64,000 bases of DNA from JAHEKD01 sp965215945 (GTDB lineage: Bacteria; Pseudomonadota; Gammaproteobacteria; Arenicellales; JAHEKD01), in NCBI GenBank assembly GCA_965215945.1, contig CBDCFC010000028.1:1-64000 (forward strand), in the 5' to 3' direction. The position numbers were made by a program, and so were the translations under genes. Under the pieces are notes generated by a model that saw only the letters and a list, made by a program, of their open reading frames with translations, made no database searches and was not told where the DNA came from. Each line of letters opens with the position of its first letter. The stretch's first letter is position 1. This document shows positions 34,030 through 42,934 of the stretch, piece after piece.

Positions 34030-35253
34030 TTAAGGTATAGGTAATCGCCGCATCGGTGGAACACTTGTCATCGGTGGAACACTTGTCTCAGTGATAATTT
34101 CTTTTGGAATTAATGAAACTCCATCTGCATCATTTAGGCCCAGAAAATAGATATTTGCCCAGTCATTATAGTCGTTTAAGATAGTATATGTACCACCACA
34201 GCTACTGTTACCACTACTATTTACATCAAAAGTAACCGAACCGGATATGATAGTATCACTATTCCAATCAATTGCCACACTACCACAGACTCCTAAGTTT
34301 TCATTTAAACTGAACTCGTTAAGTGAAACTCTACCACCAGACGAATAAAGCAGTATCCCATCACCCAAAGAATCACAGCTTGAATCCGAATCGACTCCAG
34401 GAAACTGATATTTGTAATTCATAACAGAATTGTAATTGGGTTTATAGTTGCAATTTTCATTACCGCCATGACGCAAGTTCAAGTTATGACCTAATTCATG
34501 CATTATCGTATTAGCAACGTTTTGATCGCTGTTGGCACAATACAGAGAAACAATATTATCATCACCGGGTAACTCAGCCTGACCAGAACTGTTACTACTC
34601 GTGTTGTAACGATGAGGCAAGAGAACGTAATGAAAATATCCATTACGATTGAATGCAAAATTTGCATTTTTATGCGAATTGAACTCAAAACCATTTACAC
34701 CTCCGACTAGAACTCCATCCGCATCAAAAATCTGATTACCACCATTGAAAACTCCACCCTGACCATAATCCTGTATCAAGTATATACCTGTTGAGCCATC
34801 AGGATTGTTTATAGGGGCACTAGCGAAAGCCTGATAAACCTTGTTTACTATCGTAGAGTTAGGGCGATGAGAATGGAAGCCACAATCATTCGAATCATCA
34901 AACCAATCGTACTCTACTAAGATATTTTTTCTTAATGGACTTGTGCCAAGTGCCGGCAAATTCAGACCCGCCAATGTACCAAGAACTTCATCGCCATCTT
35001 TTATACCATCACCATCAGTATCAGGATTAAACGGATCAGTTCCAGTATTGACTGTATTGATATAAATACCCGTATTACTTTCAATACAATTAATTAACCG
35101 GTCACTATCCGCATCTCCATAATCATCACATTCAATATCCAGAGGATCTTCAAGCAAAAGAAGGCTAATAATCGGGGTCATTTTCCCAGCGTAGATAGTA
35201 AAACTGACAATACACAGGACAAGTGCAATAATGTAATAATTATTCTTATTCAT
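34030..35253 (-). CDS. Secreted zinc metalloprotease with Ca-binding type 3 repeats
   Basis: A 407-residue exported protein. An N-terminal hydrophobic signal (8-21) is followed by Asp-rich calcium loops like thrombospondin type 3 repeats (D-A-D-S-D-R-L, D-T-D-G-D-G-I-K-D-G-D-E-V). The catalytic domain has H-E-L-G-H-N-L-N-L-R-H (His252, Glu253, His256, His262) and a Met-turn S-V-M-N-Y (Met278), so it is metzincin-like. Many Asn/Ser/Gly and paired cysteines fit an extracellular enzyme. The tail carries T-S-V-P-P-M twice, from an 18-bp tandem repeat at 34051-34086. Substrate unknown. A lone gene. Confidence 0.82.
   Translation of the reverse strand: MNKNNYYIIALVLCIVSFTIYAGKMTPIISLLLLEDPLDIECDDYGDADSDRLINCIESNTGIYINTVNTGTDPFNPDTDGDGIKDGDEVLGTLAGLNLPALGTSPLRKNILVEYDWFDDSNDCGFHSHRPNSTIVNKVYQAFASAPINNPDGSTGIYLIQDYGQGGVFNGGNQIFDADGVLVGGVNGFEFNSHKNANFAFNRNGYFHYVLLPHRYNTSSNSSGQAELPGDDNIVSLYCANSDQNVANTIMHELGHNLNLRHGGNENCNYKPNYNSVMNYKYQFPGVDSDSSCDSLGDGILLYSSGGRVSLNEFSLNENLGVCGSVAIDWNSDTIISGSVTFDVNSSGNSSCGGTYTILNDYNDWANIYFLGLNDADGVSLIPKEIITETSVPPMTSVPPMRRLPIP
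34051..34086 (-). repeat. 18-bp tandem duplication in the metalloprotease tail
   Basis: CATCGGTGGAACACTTGT occurs twice in tandem (34051-34068 and 34069-34086) near the 3' end of the metalloprotease gene. It keeps the frame and doubles a six-residue T-S-V-P-P-M unit at the C-terminus, probably by recent slippage. Confidence 0.85.
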
Positions 35254-35302
35254 TCAACCTCCACAGTGTTAACTAAATTTAAATTTTTTTAGTTTATTTT
35301 GC

Positions 35303-36082
35303 CTACTTAACTTTAACTTTTACAATTCCCTGACTCAAGCCCGAGTTTTCATCTATTTCAACAACAACACCACAAAGTTCAGCTTTACCCTCCGCTACTT
35401 CCAAACGTTGTGGCAACTTGGTAAGAAACCGATTGAGTGATGGCTGCGGTTGCATGCCAATTACAGAATTATAATCACCACTCATGCCGACATCTGAAAT
35501 GTATGCGGTACCGTTAGGGAAAATTCTTTCATCGGCGGTGGGCACGTGAGTATGTGTGCCGACAATCGCCGCGACTTTTCCGTCGAGGTAGTGCGCGAAT
35601 GCCTGTTTTTCACTACTGACCTCAGCATGGAAGTCGATAAAAATGACATCGACCTGATCCTCAAGCCTCTCCAATAATTCGTCCATTGCTCGAAACGGAC
35701 AGGATAGAATGGTCGCCATAAATACCTGTCCCATCAGATTAATCACTGCCACCTTTGAGCCAGTGCTAGTTGTCAAAACATAACAACCTTCTCCGGGCGT
35801 TTCCGGCGGGAAATTGTACGGTCGGATTAATCTCGGTTCATGTTCAATATATTCGATTATTTCTTTTCGATCCCAAATATGATTACCGCTGGTTAGCACA
35901 TCACAGCCCAGATCAAAAAACTGATCGGCAATTTTTGGCGTAACGCCAAAACCGGCTGCAGCATTCTCACAATTAACAATGGTTAAAGCAGGTTTGTATT
36001 GTTCTTTTAATTGTTGCAAATGATCAATTAAAACTTGGCGGCCGGATTTGCCGACGATATCTCCAATAAATAAAATTCGCAT
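35303..36082 (-). CDS. YmdB-type metallophosphoesterase (TIGR00282)
   Basis: A 259-residue dimetal phosphoesterase. The family motifs are complete: G-D-I-V-G-K-S-G-R (7-15), N-C-E-N-A-A-A-G-F-G, T-S-G-N-H-I-W-D, D-F-H-A-E-V-S-S-E-K and G-T-H-T-H-V-P-T-A-D. Relatives hydrolyse 2',3'-cyclic nucleotides and influence biofilm and RNA turnover in Bacillus. This group is more usual in Firmicutes, spirochaetes and alphaproteobacteria. The ATG at 36082 lies nine bases after the fau stop, so the two form an operon. Confidence 0.9.
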   Translation of the reverse strand: MRILFIGDIVGKSGRQVLIDHLQQLKEQYKPALTIVNCENAAAGFGVTPKIADQFFDLGCDVLTSGNHIWDRKEIIEYIEHEPRLIRPYNFPPETPGEGCYVLTTSTGSKVAVINLMGQVFMATILSCPFRAMDELLERLEDQVDVIFIDFHAEVSSEKQAFAHYLDGKVAAIVGTHTHVPTADERIFPNGTAYISDVGMSGDYNSVIGMQPQPSLNRFLTKLPQRLEVAEGKAELCGVVVEIDENSGLSQGIVKVKVK

Positions 36083-36091
36083 TACTTATCC

Positions 36092-36691
36092 TTAGGTTTG
36101 ATAGATAGTTTGTTCGGTCACAATCATCTCCAAAGGCATATCCCACAAATCGGTGATGATTTTCTCCACTCGTTGCAGTTCATGTGCAATACCGATAAGT
36201 CTTGGTCGTCGCCAATGCTTTCGGGTTGTCAAAAATGCTAAAGAAGCATCATAAAAACCACCGCCCATACCAATACGAGCGCCGCTCTCATCAAAACAAA
36301 CCAGTGGTAATAAAATCAAGTCCAATTCGGCCGGCTTTATCCACTGTGAAGCGGGAACCACCGGAGACAGAATACCCATTCGGTCAGCTTTTAACCGGGT
36401 TCCAGATGAAACTGGAGCAAAAAATAATTTCGGCTTTCGTCCGGGAAAAATAATCGGATAAAAACACTGTTTTGACATCGCCAGGGCTTTGACCATCACC
36501 AAAGTCGGATCTATTTCACCATCATTTGGAAAATACATGCTGATTCGCTTGGCTTGAATAAAGGACTGAACTTTCATTAAATTTTTGAGTAAACCAAGTG
36601 CGGCAATATCCTGCTCACTATCGTTAAGATCACATCTTTTTTGACGCATTTGCCGACGCAAACTTTGTTTTGATTGAAATGAGTGACTCAT
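36092..36691 (-). CDS. fau: 5-formyltetrahydrofolate cyclo-ligase
   Basis: A 199-residue enzyme converting 5-formyl-THF to 5,10-methenyl-THF with ATP. The N-terminal basic helix K-Q-S-L-R-R-Q-M-R, the strand I-S-M-Y-F-P-N-D-G-E-I-D-P and the C-terminal phosphate loop G-A-R-I-G-M-G-G-G-F-Y-D are diagnostic. In many gammaproteobacteria fau lies directly after the 6S RNA gene; here a two-gene cassette on the other strand intervenes. It is the first gene of a fau-ymdB unit. Confidence 0.92.
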   Translation of the reverse strand: MSHSFQSKQSLRRQMRQKRCDLNDSEQDIAALGLLKNLMKVQSFIQAKRISMYFPNDGEIDPTLVMVKALAMSKQCFYPIIFPGRKPKLFFAPVSSGTRLKADRMGILSPVVPASQWIKPAELDLILLPLVCFDESGARIGMGGGFYDASLAFLTTRKHWRRPRLIGIAHELQRVEKIITDLWDMPLEMIVTEQTIYQT

Positions 36692-36875
36692 AGAAGCAGT
36701 TTATTACAGGTAACAAAACATTAATGGCAGATTGTTTTATTTTTTTGGAGCATGGAATTTTACATTACTACTTTGTATTTAGTTTATTAAGGTAATTCCT
36801 TAGAAATTGTATGGATTTTTTGCTCAAAAAAATACTATATACTCATTCTCCCCTTTGTTTAGTCGTGGCTGATCT

Positions 36876-38372
36876 ATGTTTGTTGATGGAAGGGAACTTC
36901 CACAGGGTCATGTTGTTGAAACGGATGTCTGTATTATCGGAGCCGGAGCGGTCGGGATTTCAATGGCACTTGAATTCAAGGACACGAGTCACTCGGTAGT
37001 TCTGATAGAAAGTGGTGGTTTTGAGTATGATGGACAAACTCAGTCTTTATATACCGGCAAACATATCGGACTAGACACATATTCGCTTGAAACCAACCGC
37101 TTACGCTATTTTGGCGGCACGACCAACCATTGGGCTGGACACTGCCGCCCTTTTGATGAACTGGATTTTTCGGTCCGTGAATGGATTCCGCACAGTGGCT
37201 GGCCAGTAACAGTCGATGAGCTAAACCCTTACTTCATCCGTAGTCAATCGATTATGGACCTGGGTGAGTATAGTTATGATCAAATTGATGAATATGCTGA
37301 AAAACTGGGATTGCCTACCTTACCTGTGGACAACAAACGGCTTATCAATGTTATGAAACACCAAAGCCCACCGACACGGTTCGGCAACGCGTACAAAAAG
37401 CAAATAGAAAAATCCGATCATGTATCCGTCTATCTTCACTCTAATGCACTTGAGTTAAACACAAACGAATACGCGTCAACCATTACTGATCTGGATGTGG
37501 CATGTATTAACGGGCCTAAATACAAAATCAAGGCCCGTCATTTCGTCCTGGCAGCAGGTGGGTTAGAAAATCCACGCTTGATGTTGCTATCAAACTCCAC
37601 TGCACCGAAAGGCATAGGCAATGATCACGGCCTGGTCGGTCGATTTTATACAGACCATTTACTAATTCGAGGCGCAATGGACATTTCACTGTCCAACCCG
37701 AAGTTTGATTTCAGACTTTACACCAGTTTACACGAAATTAACGGGGGACAGATTTTTGCTATTTTGACTGCATCACCCGAGTTGGTCAAAAGAGAGAAAA
37801 TGACGCGATTCAGGTTTCATCTGTTTCCTTACGCACCAGGATATACCGCAGCCAGCGGAGGTGTATTCTCTACTCTGGACGGCTCACCGAAAGTAACCCC
37901 CCTATCAACTAAACCTGGTGCTTCGATCCAGGCATTTATGGCCATGGAACCGATTCCAAATCCGGATGCCTTTGTGCGCCTATCTGATGAGAAGGATGTG
38001 TTCGGACAGCGAAAGCTAGAGGTCAATTGGTTGGTTAGCGATCAAGAACTGGCCAATGCCCACCGCGCAATCGAGATCTGTGCGCTTGAGTTCGGACGCA
38101 TGGGACTTGGACGTGCTTCCGCGCCGATGTTGGAGAAACCTAACGAATGGCCGGCAAGTTTTTCTTCCGGCAAACATCATTCTGGAACCACACGAATGGC
38201 CGGCAATCCGAAACAAGGCGTTATAGACAGCGATTGCAAAGTCTTTGGCGTTGATAATCTATTTGTTACCGGCAGCTCTATATTCCCAACCATAGGCCAC
38301 ACCAATCCAACGTTAAACCTTATCGCTTTTTCGATACGTTTAGCTGATCATTTGAAGGCAAAACTCATATGA
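36876..38372 (+). CDS. GMC-family FAD-dependent oxidoreductase (dehydrogenase large subunit)
   Basis: A 498-residue flavoprotein. The FAD Rossmann motif is I-I-G-A-G-A-V-G (20-27), G-G-T-T-N-H-W-A-G-H is the second FAD loop, and the GMC C-terminal domain has H-H-S-G-T-T-R-M with the catalytic His pair and T-G-S-S-I-F-P-T-I-G-H-T-N-P-T. It resembles membrane-linked sugar/alcohol dehydrogenases (gluconate, fructose and sorbitol type). The next gene, overlapping by ATGA, encodes a small Tat lipoprotein like their small subunits. The large subunit would then ride through Tat with it. No cytochrome subunit is present. The substrate is unknown. Confidence 0.84.
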   Translation: MFVDGRELPQGHVVETDVCIIGAGAVGISMALEFKDTSHSVVLIESGGFEYDGQTQSLYTGKHIGLDTYSLETNRLRYFGGTTNHWAGHCRPFDELDFSVREWIPHSGWPVTVDELNPYFIRSQSIMDLGEYSYDQIDEYAEKLGLPTLPVDNKRLINVMKHQSPPTRFGNAYKKQIEKSDHVSVYLHSNALELNTNEYASTITDLDVACINGPKYKIKARHFVLAAGGLENPRLMLLSNSTAPKGIGNDHGLVGRFYTDHLLIRGAMDISLSNPKFDFRLYTSLHEINGGQIFAILTASPELVKREKMTRFRFHLFPYAPGYTAASGGVFSTLDGSPKVTPLSTKPGASIQAFMAMEPIPNPDAFVRLSDEKDVFGQRKLEVNWLVSDQELANAHRAIEICALEFGRMGLGRASAPMLEKPNEWPASFSSGKHHSGTTRMAGNPKQGVIDSDCKVFGVDNLFVTGSSIFPTIGHTNPTLNLIAFSIRLADHLKAKLI

Positions 38373-38824
38373 ATATGATTCGATCAATTCATTCCCGCCG
38401 AGATTTTTTTAAGTTTGCAACAGCTTCATTCGCTACAATAGTATCGGCTTTAAATGCAGGTTGTGATGCCTTTGAGAAACAAAATCTCTCTATAGAACAA
38501 CGATTGATCCAATCATTAAACCATCTGCAGCGCGCACGGGAAATTGGCAAGGCTTACCGGGCTCAAAATGAAACCATAAAATCATATTCGCAAGAACAAT
38601 TAACGACTGAACTACTCCTGTGGTTGAACATTGATTCTGCAAAAGTTAAAAAATTATCAGACAAGAAATTAATCCAACTTTTAAACCAAAAAATACGAGA
38701 AGATTTTACTAATGAGAACATCATTATCATCGGTCAATGGATGTTTTCAAAAACAGAAGCGATGCTTTGCGCGTTAGCAGATGCTCATGATCAGCATAGC
38801 GACAAAGAAGTTTCTCAGGGTTAA
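38369..38824 (+). CDS. Small Tat-exported lipoprotein, probable partner of the GMC dehydrogenase
   Basis: A 151-residue protein with a twin-arginine signal S-R-R-D-F-F-K-F (Arg10-Arg11) and a lipobox-like L-N-A-G-C (Cys32). The mature part is helical and polar. In position and signal it matches the small (gamma or subunit 3) chains of FAD sugar dehydrogenases, which carry the only export signal for the complex, though I cannot show sequence homology by eye. The ATG overlaps the GMC stop. The two are transcribed opposite to fau and the 6S RNA gene on either side. Confidence 0.72.
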   Translation: MNMIRSIHSRRDFFKFATASFATIVSALNAGCDAFEKQNLSIEQRLIQSLNHLQRAREIGKAYRAQNETIKSYSQEQLTTELLLWLNIDSAKVKKLSDKKLIQLLNQKIREDFTNENIIIIGQWMFSKTEAMLCALADAHDQHSDKEVSQG

Positions 38825-38848
38825 TGTTTAACCGGTTTTTAATGTAAT

Positions 38849-39029
38849 GGTGCTACCCGTAAATGCCGTATCGTTCCTGTACCTTGAACCAAACGGTTCA
38901 AGTGGGCGTCCCACCCGGCACATCAGGCTTACCACGAAGGTCATGCACAACAGCCCGGATTTCCAACTCCCAAAATATGATTTAGGTTCTAAGGATATGT
39001 AGAACTGCTCGAACACCACAGGCAGCACC
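38849..39029 (-). ncRNA. ssrS: 6S RNA
   Basis: On the minus strand a 181-base RNA opens with GGTGCTGCC, which pairs with GGGTAGCACC at its end to close a terminal stem. Next comes GTGGTGTTCGAGCAG, like the 5' segment of gammaproteobacterial 6S RNAs. The conserved hairpin CTTGAACC-GTTT-GGTTCAAG lies near the 3' side (38882-38901), and the tail A-CGGCAT precedes the closing stem. Length matches E. coli 6S RNA (~184 bases), and the gene lies directly downstream of zapA, its classic neighbour. It binds sigma-70 RNA polymerase in stationary phase. Ends are estimated from the stem. Confidence 0.88.
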
Positions 39030-39146
39030 AACAAAAATCAGCCTGAGAAACCTTTAGTTCCTTTATATAGTTTGATTCTATGGGTTTATGATTGTAAATT
39101 CACCCAAATACTTGAACTATTTGGGTAGAAAATTAGTTTATGCAGC

Positions 39147-39458
39147 TTAGATGGTGAGTTGATTTTGCTCTTCGATAACGGCGTCAATTTTGCTGGACAT
39201 ACGCTGTAGCTGACTGCCCAGATCCCCGGAACTATGAACTTGTGTCTGTTCTTCTAATAATTCACTGGCAATGTTTAAGGCAGCTAATAAAGCACAACGA
39301 TCAAGCCCAATCACCTTGCCGTTTTTTTGAACTTCTTCTATTTTATTTTCGACCATCTCAACGGCAGCAGCTAAAATCGGTTGTTTATCCTCTTCACAGG
39401 CAACAACAAAGCTGCGCCCACCGAGTGTTATTTTTGTACCCTTGGATTTGCTTATCAT
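39147..39458 (-). CDS. zapA: Cell-division protein ZapA
   Basis: A 103-residue FtsZ-ring stabiliser. The N-terminal domain has V-T/I-T-L-G-G-R-S-F-V-V-A-C and the C-terminal part is a long coiled coil (V-E-N-K-I-E-E-V, then A-L-L-A-A-L-N-I-A-S-E-L-L). Its start overlaps the stop of the TIGR02449 gene upstream by four bases. 6S RNA follows 118 bases later and may be partly processed from a zapA-ssrS transcript, as in E. coli. Confidence 0.93.
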   Translation of the reverse strand: MISKSKGTKITLGGRSFVVACEEDKQPILAAAVEMVENKIEEVQKNGKVIGLDRCALLAALNIASELLEEQTQVHSSGDLGSQLQRMSSKIDAVIEEQNQLTI

Positions 39459-39676
39459 GCTAGCTCCCCAGGTTTGACCTCTTTAAGACGGTTAACAATA
39501 TTGTCCAAACGGTTGCGCGCCATTTTGGTTTTTTCATTGCGCAAAATCTGATCTTTTCGCATTTCTTCATTTTTTAGGCGCAAATGCAGGTTTTCCTCTT
39601 TAAGCGTTCGACATACCCCAATCAGTTTATCGATTTGCTTTTCCAGATGATTCATTTCATTATTCATTTCGATCAA
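39455..39676 (-). CDS. TIGR02449-family coiled-coil protein (ZapB-like)
   Basis: A 73-residue, almost entirely coiled-coil protein (L-E-K-Q-I-D-K-L-I-G-V-C-R-T-L-K-E-E-N-L), the gammaproteobacterial TIGR02449 protein found just before zapA. The position and coiled-coil suggest a cell-division role alongside ZapA. Start could be Met1 or Met4. The stop overlaps the zapA ATG. It is divergent from ygfB. Confidence 0.85.
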   Translation of the reverse strand: MIEMNNEMNHLEKQIDKLIGVCRTLKEENLHLRLKNEEMRKDQILRNEKTKMARNRLDNIVNRLKEVKPGELA

Positions 39677-39824
39677 AATCTTTCCAAAGTTTCAATTATC
39701 GACTACAGTACGATTTAATGTTGTGTGATCTATTCGATTACTTGCGCAAACTGTGGCGCAAAGGGAGTAACTTTATATCATACTTGAGTCATATTTTCGA
39801 AGATTATTGCCAACCCTTTTCAAA

Positions 39825-40382
39825 ATGAACGAAAAAAGTCATATTGAATATATAAATATTGCGGAATTAGTGGATCACTATAACCTTGACGTGACCACGG
39901 CCGAACTGCATGGCATTATTACTGGTAGCATTTGTACCGCCAAGTTAAATCCCGTTGAAGATAGCTGGATTAAACTGTTAGTACCCTACCAACCACTCGA
40001 TGATCATCAACTTGGGCATCTAACCGATAGTTTGAAAATTATTTATAACCTGACTGCTCATGCATTAGAAGGCGATGGTTTTGAGTTTGTCCCCAGCTTG
40101 CCGGATGAGGATGCCAGCAGTGAATTTCGAACTACCGAACTCGCTGCCTGGTGCCGTGGCTTCATCATGGCTTACCAGCAATATAATAAGGATAACAATA
40201 ACTTAAGCGACGACTCACTTGAAGCTATCGCAGACCTTGCTGAAATTGCTTATGTTGAGACCAGCGATGGTGAAGAAGATGAAGATGAGAATGAACAGGC
40301 ACTGGCAGAACTCGAAGAGTATATTCGCATTAGTGTACAGATGATTTTTGATGATCTGAACCCGGTAACGACTTTACATTAA
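39825..40382 (+). CDS. ygfB: UPF0149 family protein YgfB
   Basis: A ~185-residue acidic helical protein of the YgfB/YecA family. Conserved parts are the E-L-H-G-I-I-T-G-S-I-C motif (~29-39), the W-C-R-G-F-I-M-A-Y-Q-Q segment and a C-terminal E-E-Y-I-R-I-S-V-Q-M-I-F helix after a D/E-rich linker. I chose the ATG at 39825; an in-frame TTG at 39807 adds six residues. It heads the conserved ygfB-pepP-ubiH-ubiI unit. Function is poorly known; in Pseudomonas a homologue affects ampDh3 regulation. Confidence 0.9.
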   Translation: MNEKSHIEYINIAELVDHYNLDVTTAELHGIITGSICTAKLNPVEDSWIKLLVPYQPLDDHQLGHLTDSLKIIYNLTAHALEGDGFEFVPSLPDEDASSEFRTTELAAWCRGFIMAYQQYNKDNNNLSDDSLEAIADLAEIAYVETSDGEEDEDENEQALAELEEYIRISVQMIFDDLNPVTTLH

Positions 40383-40394
40383 TAGCTTAAACTG

Positions 40395-41690
40395 ATGGAT
40401 ATGGAAATTTTCAAACGTCGCCGTCGTGGAGTGATGCAATTAATGGGCGATGGCATCGCTATAATTCCAACTTCACCGGAATATCATCGCAATGGCGATC
40501 AAGACTTTAAGTTTCGTGCCGACAGTGATTTTTATTATCTCACACAGTTTCCGGAAGCAGAAAGTATTGCCGTACTTATTCCCGAGGAAGAAAAGTTTAT
40601 TTTGTTTTGCCGTGAACGAAATGCAGAGAAAGAAACCTGGAATGGCAGGCGCGAAGGTATAGACGGCGCCATAGATAACTATCAGGCTGATGAAGCCTTC
40701 CCGATTGATAAATTCGACGACATGTTACCGGGATTGTTGGAAAACCACTCCAAGCTGTTTTGCAACATGGGTCGCTATCCACATTTTGATGAAAAACTGA
40801 TTGAAGCAGTTACCCGTTTAAAAATGAAAAAACGAGCCGGTGTCAGTGCACCTGCTGAATTAGTGGATATCGGTCCGATTTTACATGAACTAAGATTGAT
40901 TAAACGTTCTGAAGAACTGCGCATCATGCACCGTGCTGCACGGATAACCTCTCGTGCCCATCGCCGAGCGATGCGAGCATGTAAACCGGGGATGTTTGAA
41001 TATCAAATTCAGGCCGAAATTGAACACGAATTCTTGCATTCAGGCTGCATGGGACCTGCCTATCACAGCATTGTTGCAAGCGGTGAAAATGCCTGTATTC
41101 TACATTACACCGAAAACACCGACGAACTCAAAGACGGCGAATTATTACTGATTGATGCCGGTGGAGAGCTTGATCACTATGCTTCAGATATTACTCGCAC
41201 GTTTCCAATTAATGGCAAGTTTTCGGCTGAGCAAAAAGCCATTTACGATATTGTTTTGGCTGCCCAGTTAGCAGCGATCGACGAATCAAGAGCCGGCAAG
41301 CAATGGAATCAACCGCATGATATTTCTGTCAAGGTGATTGCCGAGGGACTGATAGACCTCGGGTTGTTACAGGGCAATCTTGAGGACATGATCGAAAATC
41401 AGGACTATAAGCGCTTTTATATGCATCGCATTGGTCATTGGTTGGGCATGGATGTCCATGATGTGGGGGATTATAAAGTCGATAATATCTGGCGCTTGCT
41501 CGAACCGGGCATGGTTATGACTATTGAACCGGGGATTTATATCAGCCCATCTAAAGATATCGATAAAAAATGGCACGGCATCGGTATTCGCATCGAAGAT
41601 AATATTTTGATTACAAAAAATGAACCAGAGATAATTACTGATGTGGTCAAGACAACCGACGACATTGAACATTTTATGGCACAAGCTTAA
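40395..41690 (+). CDS. pepP: Xaa-Pro aminopeptidase
   Basis: A 431-residue dimanganese aminopeptidase P that cleaves the first residue before proline. The N-terminal domain is followed by the pita-bread fold. The metal ligands include Asp254 (L-I-D-A-G) and Asp265 (S-D-I-T-R), the His in H-R-I-G-H-W-L-G-M-D, and the Glu residues in T-I-E-P-G-I-Y and G-I-R-I-E-D-N. Length matches E. coli PepP. It lies 12 bases after ygfB and 11 before ubiH. Confidence 0.95.
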   Translation: MDMEIFKRRRRGVMQLMGDGIAIIPTSPEYHRNGDQDFKFRADSDFYYLTQFPEAESIAVLIPEEEKFILFCRERNAEKETWNGRREGIDGAIDNYQADEAFPIDKFDDMLPGLLENHSKLFCNMGRYPHFDEKLIEAVTRLKMKKRAGVSAPAELVDIGPILHELRLIKRSEELRIMHRAARITSRAHRRAMRACKPGMFEYQIQAEIEHEFLHSGCMGPAYHSIVASGENACILHYTENTDELKDGELLLIDAGGELDHYASDITRTFPINGKFSAEQKAIYDIVLAAQLAAIDESRAGKQWNQPHDISVKVIAEGLIDLGLLQGNLEDMIENQDYKRFYMHRIGHWLGMDVHDVGDYKVDNIWRLLEPGMVMTIEPGIYISPSKDIDKKWHGIGIRIEDNILITKNEPEIITDVVKTTDDIEHFMAQA

Positions 41691-41701
41691 CAAGCTCCCG
41701 G

Positions 41702-42934
41702 ATGACGATAAAAACACAAAATTATGATTTGGTGATTGTCGGTGGCGGTATGGTCGGTGCCAGCATGGCCTGTTCGCTTGCCGAAACCAACTATAAAATT
41801 GCCATCATCGAAGCGTTTCAAGCAAACTCAGACCAACAACCCAGCTTTGATGAACGAACCATTGCACTAACTTATAGCAGCAAGCTGATTTTCAACGCGA
41901 TTGGTGTTTGGCAGGACATTTCAGCGGAGGCCTATCCAATCAAAGACATCGAAGTGACTAATCAAGATTCTTTTGGTTTCACAACATTAGGCACCAAGGA
42001 TGTAAAAACTGAGGCGCTTGGCTATGTCGTACCAACCCGGCGAATTGGACATGCATTGCATCAAAAAATTAATAATCTCAAAAATCTAAGTCTAATCTGT
42101 CCGGCAACGGTTGAATCGATTGAAAATAAAACTGATTGCGCTCAATTGAGAGTCAAAACCCAAGCCGATGTTTCAACCTTAACAGCAAAATTGGTGATTC
42201 TGGCTGATGGTGGTCGCTCCGGCTTACTTGAACAACTTGGTTTTTCCGCCAAGTCGAAGGGCTATCCACAATCTGCACTAGTGGGAATTATTGGCACCGA
42301 TACACTTCACCGAAACAAAGCCTATGAACATTTTACCGAAGACGGACCATTGGCATTATTACCACTACGCGAAAAAGACTACGCTTTGGCCTGGACACTA
42401 AAACAACCAGCAGCTGAAGATTTACGCGCCTGTACGGAAGAAATTTTCTTACGAAAGTTGCAGCTGGCGTTTGGTAAGCGAGCGGGGCAATTCAAAACAG
42501 TCGCCAATCGTAATCTATACCCGCTTTCGTATTCTGTTTTGGATAAACCTTTTACTGATCGTACTGTCATCATCGGTAACGCAGCACATATTGTTCATCC
42601 AGTAGCCGGACAAGGCTTTAATCTTGGCTTGCGAGATGTTGGTTTTCTGCATGAAATACTGACGGACAGCCAGCACACCGGCACTGATCCAGGTGATGCA
42701 AATCTGTTAGCTAAATATAGTCATCTGCGTCAATTCGACACCAAGGCAGTCGGACAATTTACTGATGGCTTGATTCGTACCTTTACCAGTGACCTTTTCC
42801 CAATCAAAACGGGACGAAATATAGGCCTTTCAGCTATTAATTTATTACCTGGTGTTAAAAAAGGACTATTAAAACGCACCATGGGACTACATGGCCGACA
42901 ATCAAGACTGGCAATATCAGGTAAACAGCCATGA
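41702..42934 (+). CDS. ubiH: 2-octaprenyl-6-methoxyphenol hydroxylase
   Basis: A 410-residue FAD monooxygenase of ubiquinone synthesis. FAD motif G-G-G-M-V-G-A-S-M-A (14-23) near the N-terminus, F-D-E-R-T-I-A-L-T-Y-S-S (the UbiH/COQ6 signature), D-G-G-R-S motif and the C-terminal G-N-A-A-H-I-V-H-P-V-A-G-Q-G-F-N-L-G-L-R-D. Located after pepP and overlapping ubiI by four bases (ATGA). Assignment to UbiH over its paralogues rests on order and the R-T-I-A-L block. Confidence 0.92.
   Translation: MTIKTQNYDLVIVGGGMVGASMACSLAETNYKIAIIEAFQANSDQQPSFDERTIALTYSSKLIFNAIGVWQDISAEAYPIKDIEVTNQDSFGFTTLGTKDVKTEALGYVVPTRRIGHALHQKINNLKNLSLICPATVESIENKTDCAQLRVKTQADVSTLTAKLVILADGGRSGLLEQLGFSAKSKGYPQSALVGIIGTDTLHRNKAYEHFTEDGPLALLPLREKDYALAWTLKQPAAEDLRACTEEIFLRKLQLAFGKRAGQFKTVANRNLYPLSYSVLDKPFTDRTVIIGNAAHIVHPVAGQGFNLGLRDVGFLHEILTDSQHTGTDPGDANLLAKYSHLRQFDTKAVGQFTDGLIRTFTSDLFPIKTGRNIGLSAINLLPGVKKGLLKRTMGLHGRQSRLAISGKQP

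Noticed and set aside
38828..39034. 68-codon open frame on the minus strand downstream of zapA
   Set aside because: It coincides with the 6S RNA gene; the conserved structure and context explain the sequence better than a protein.
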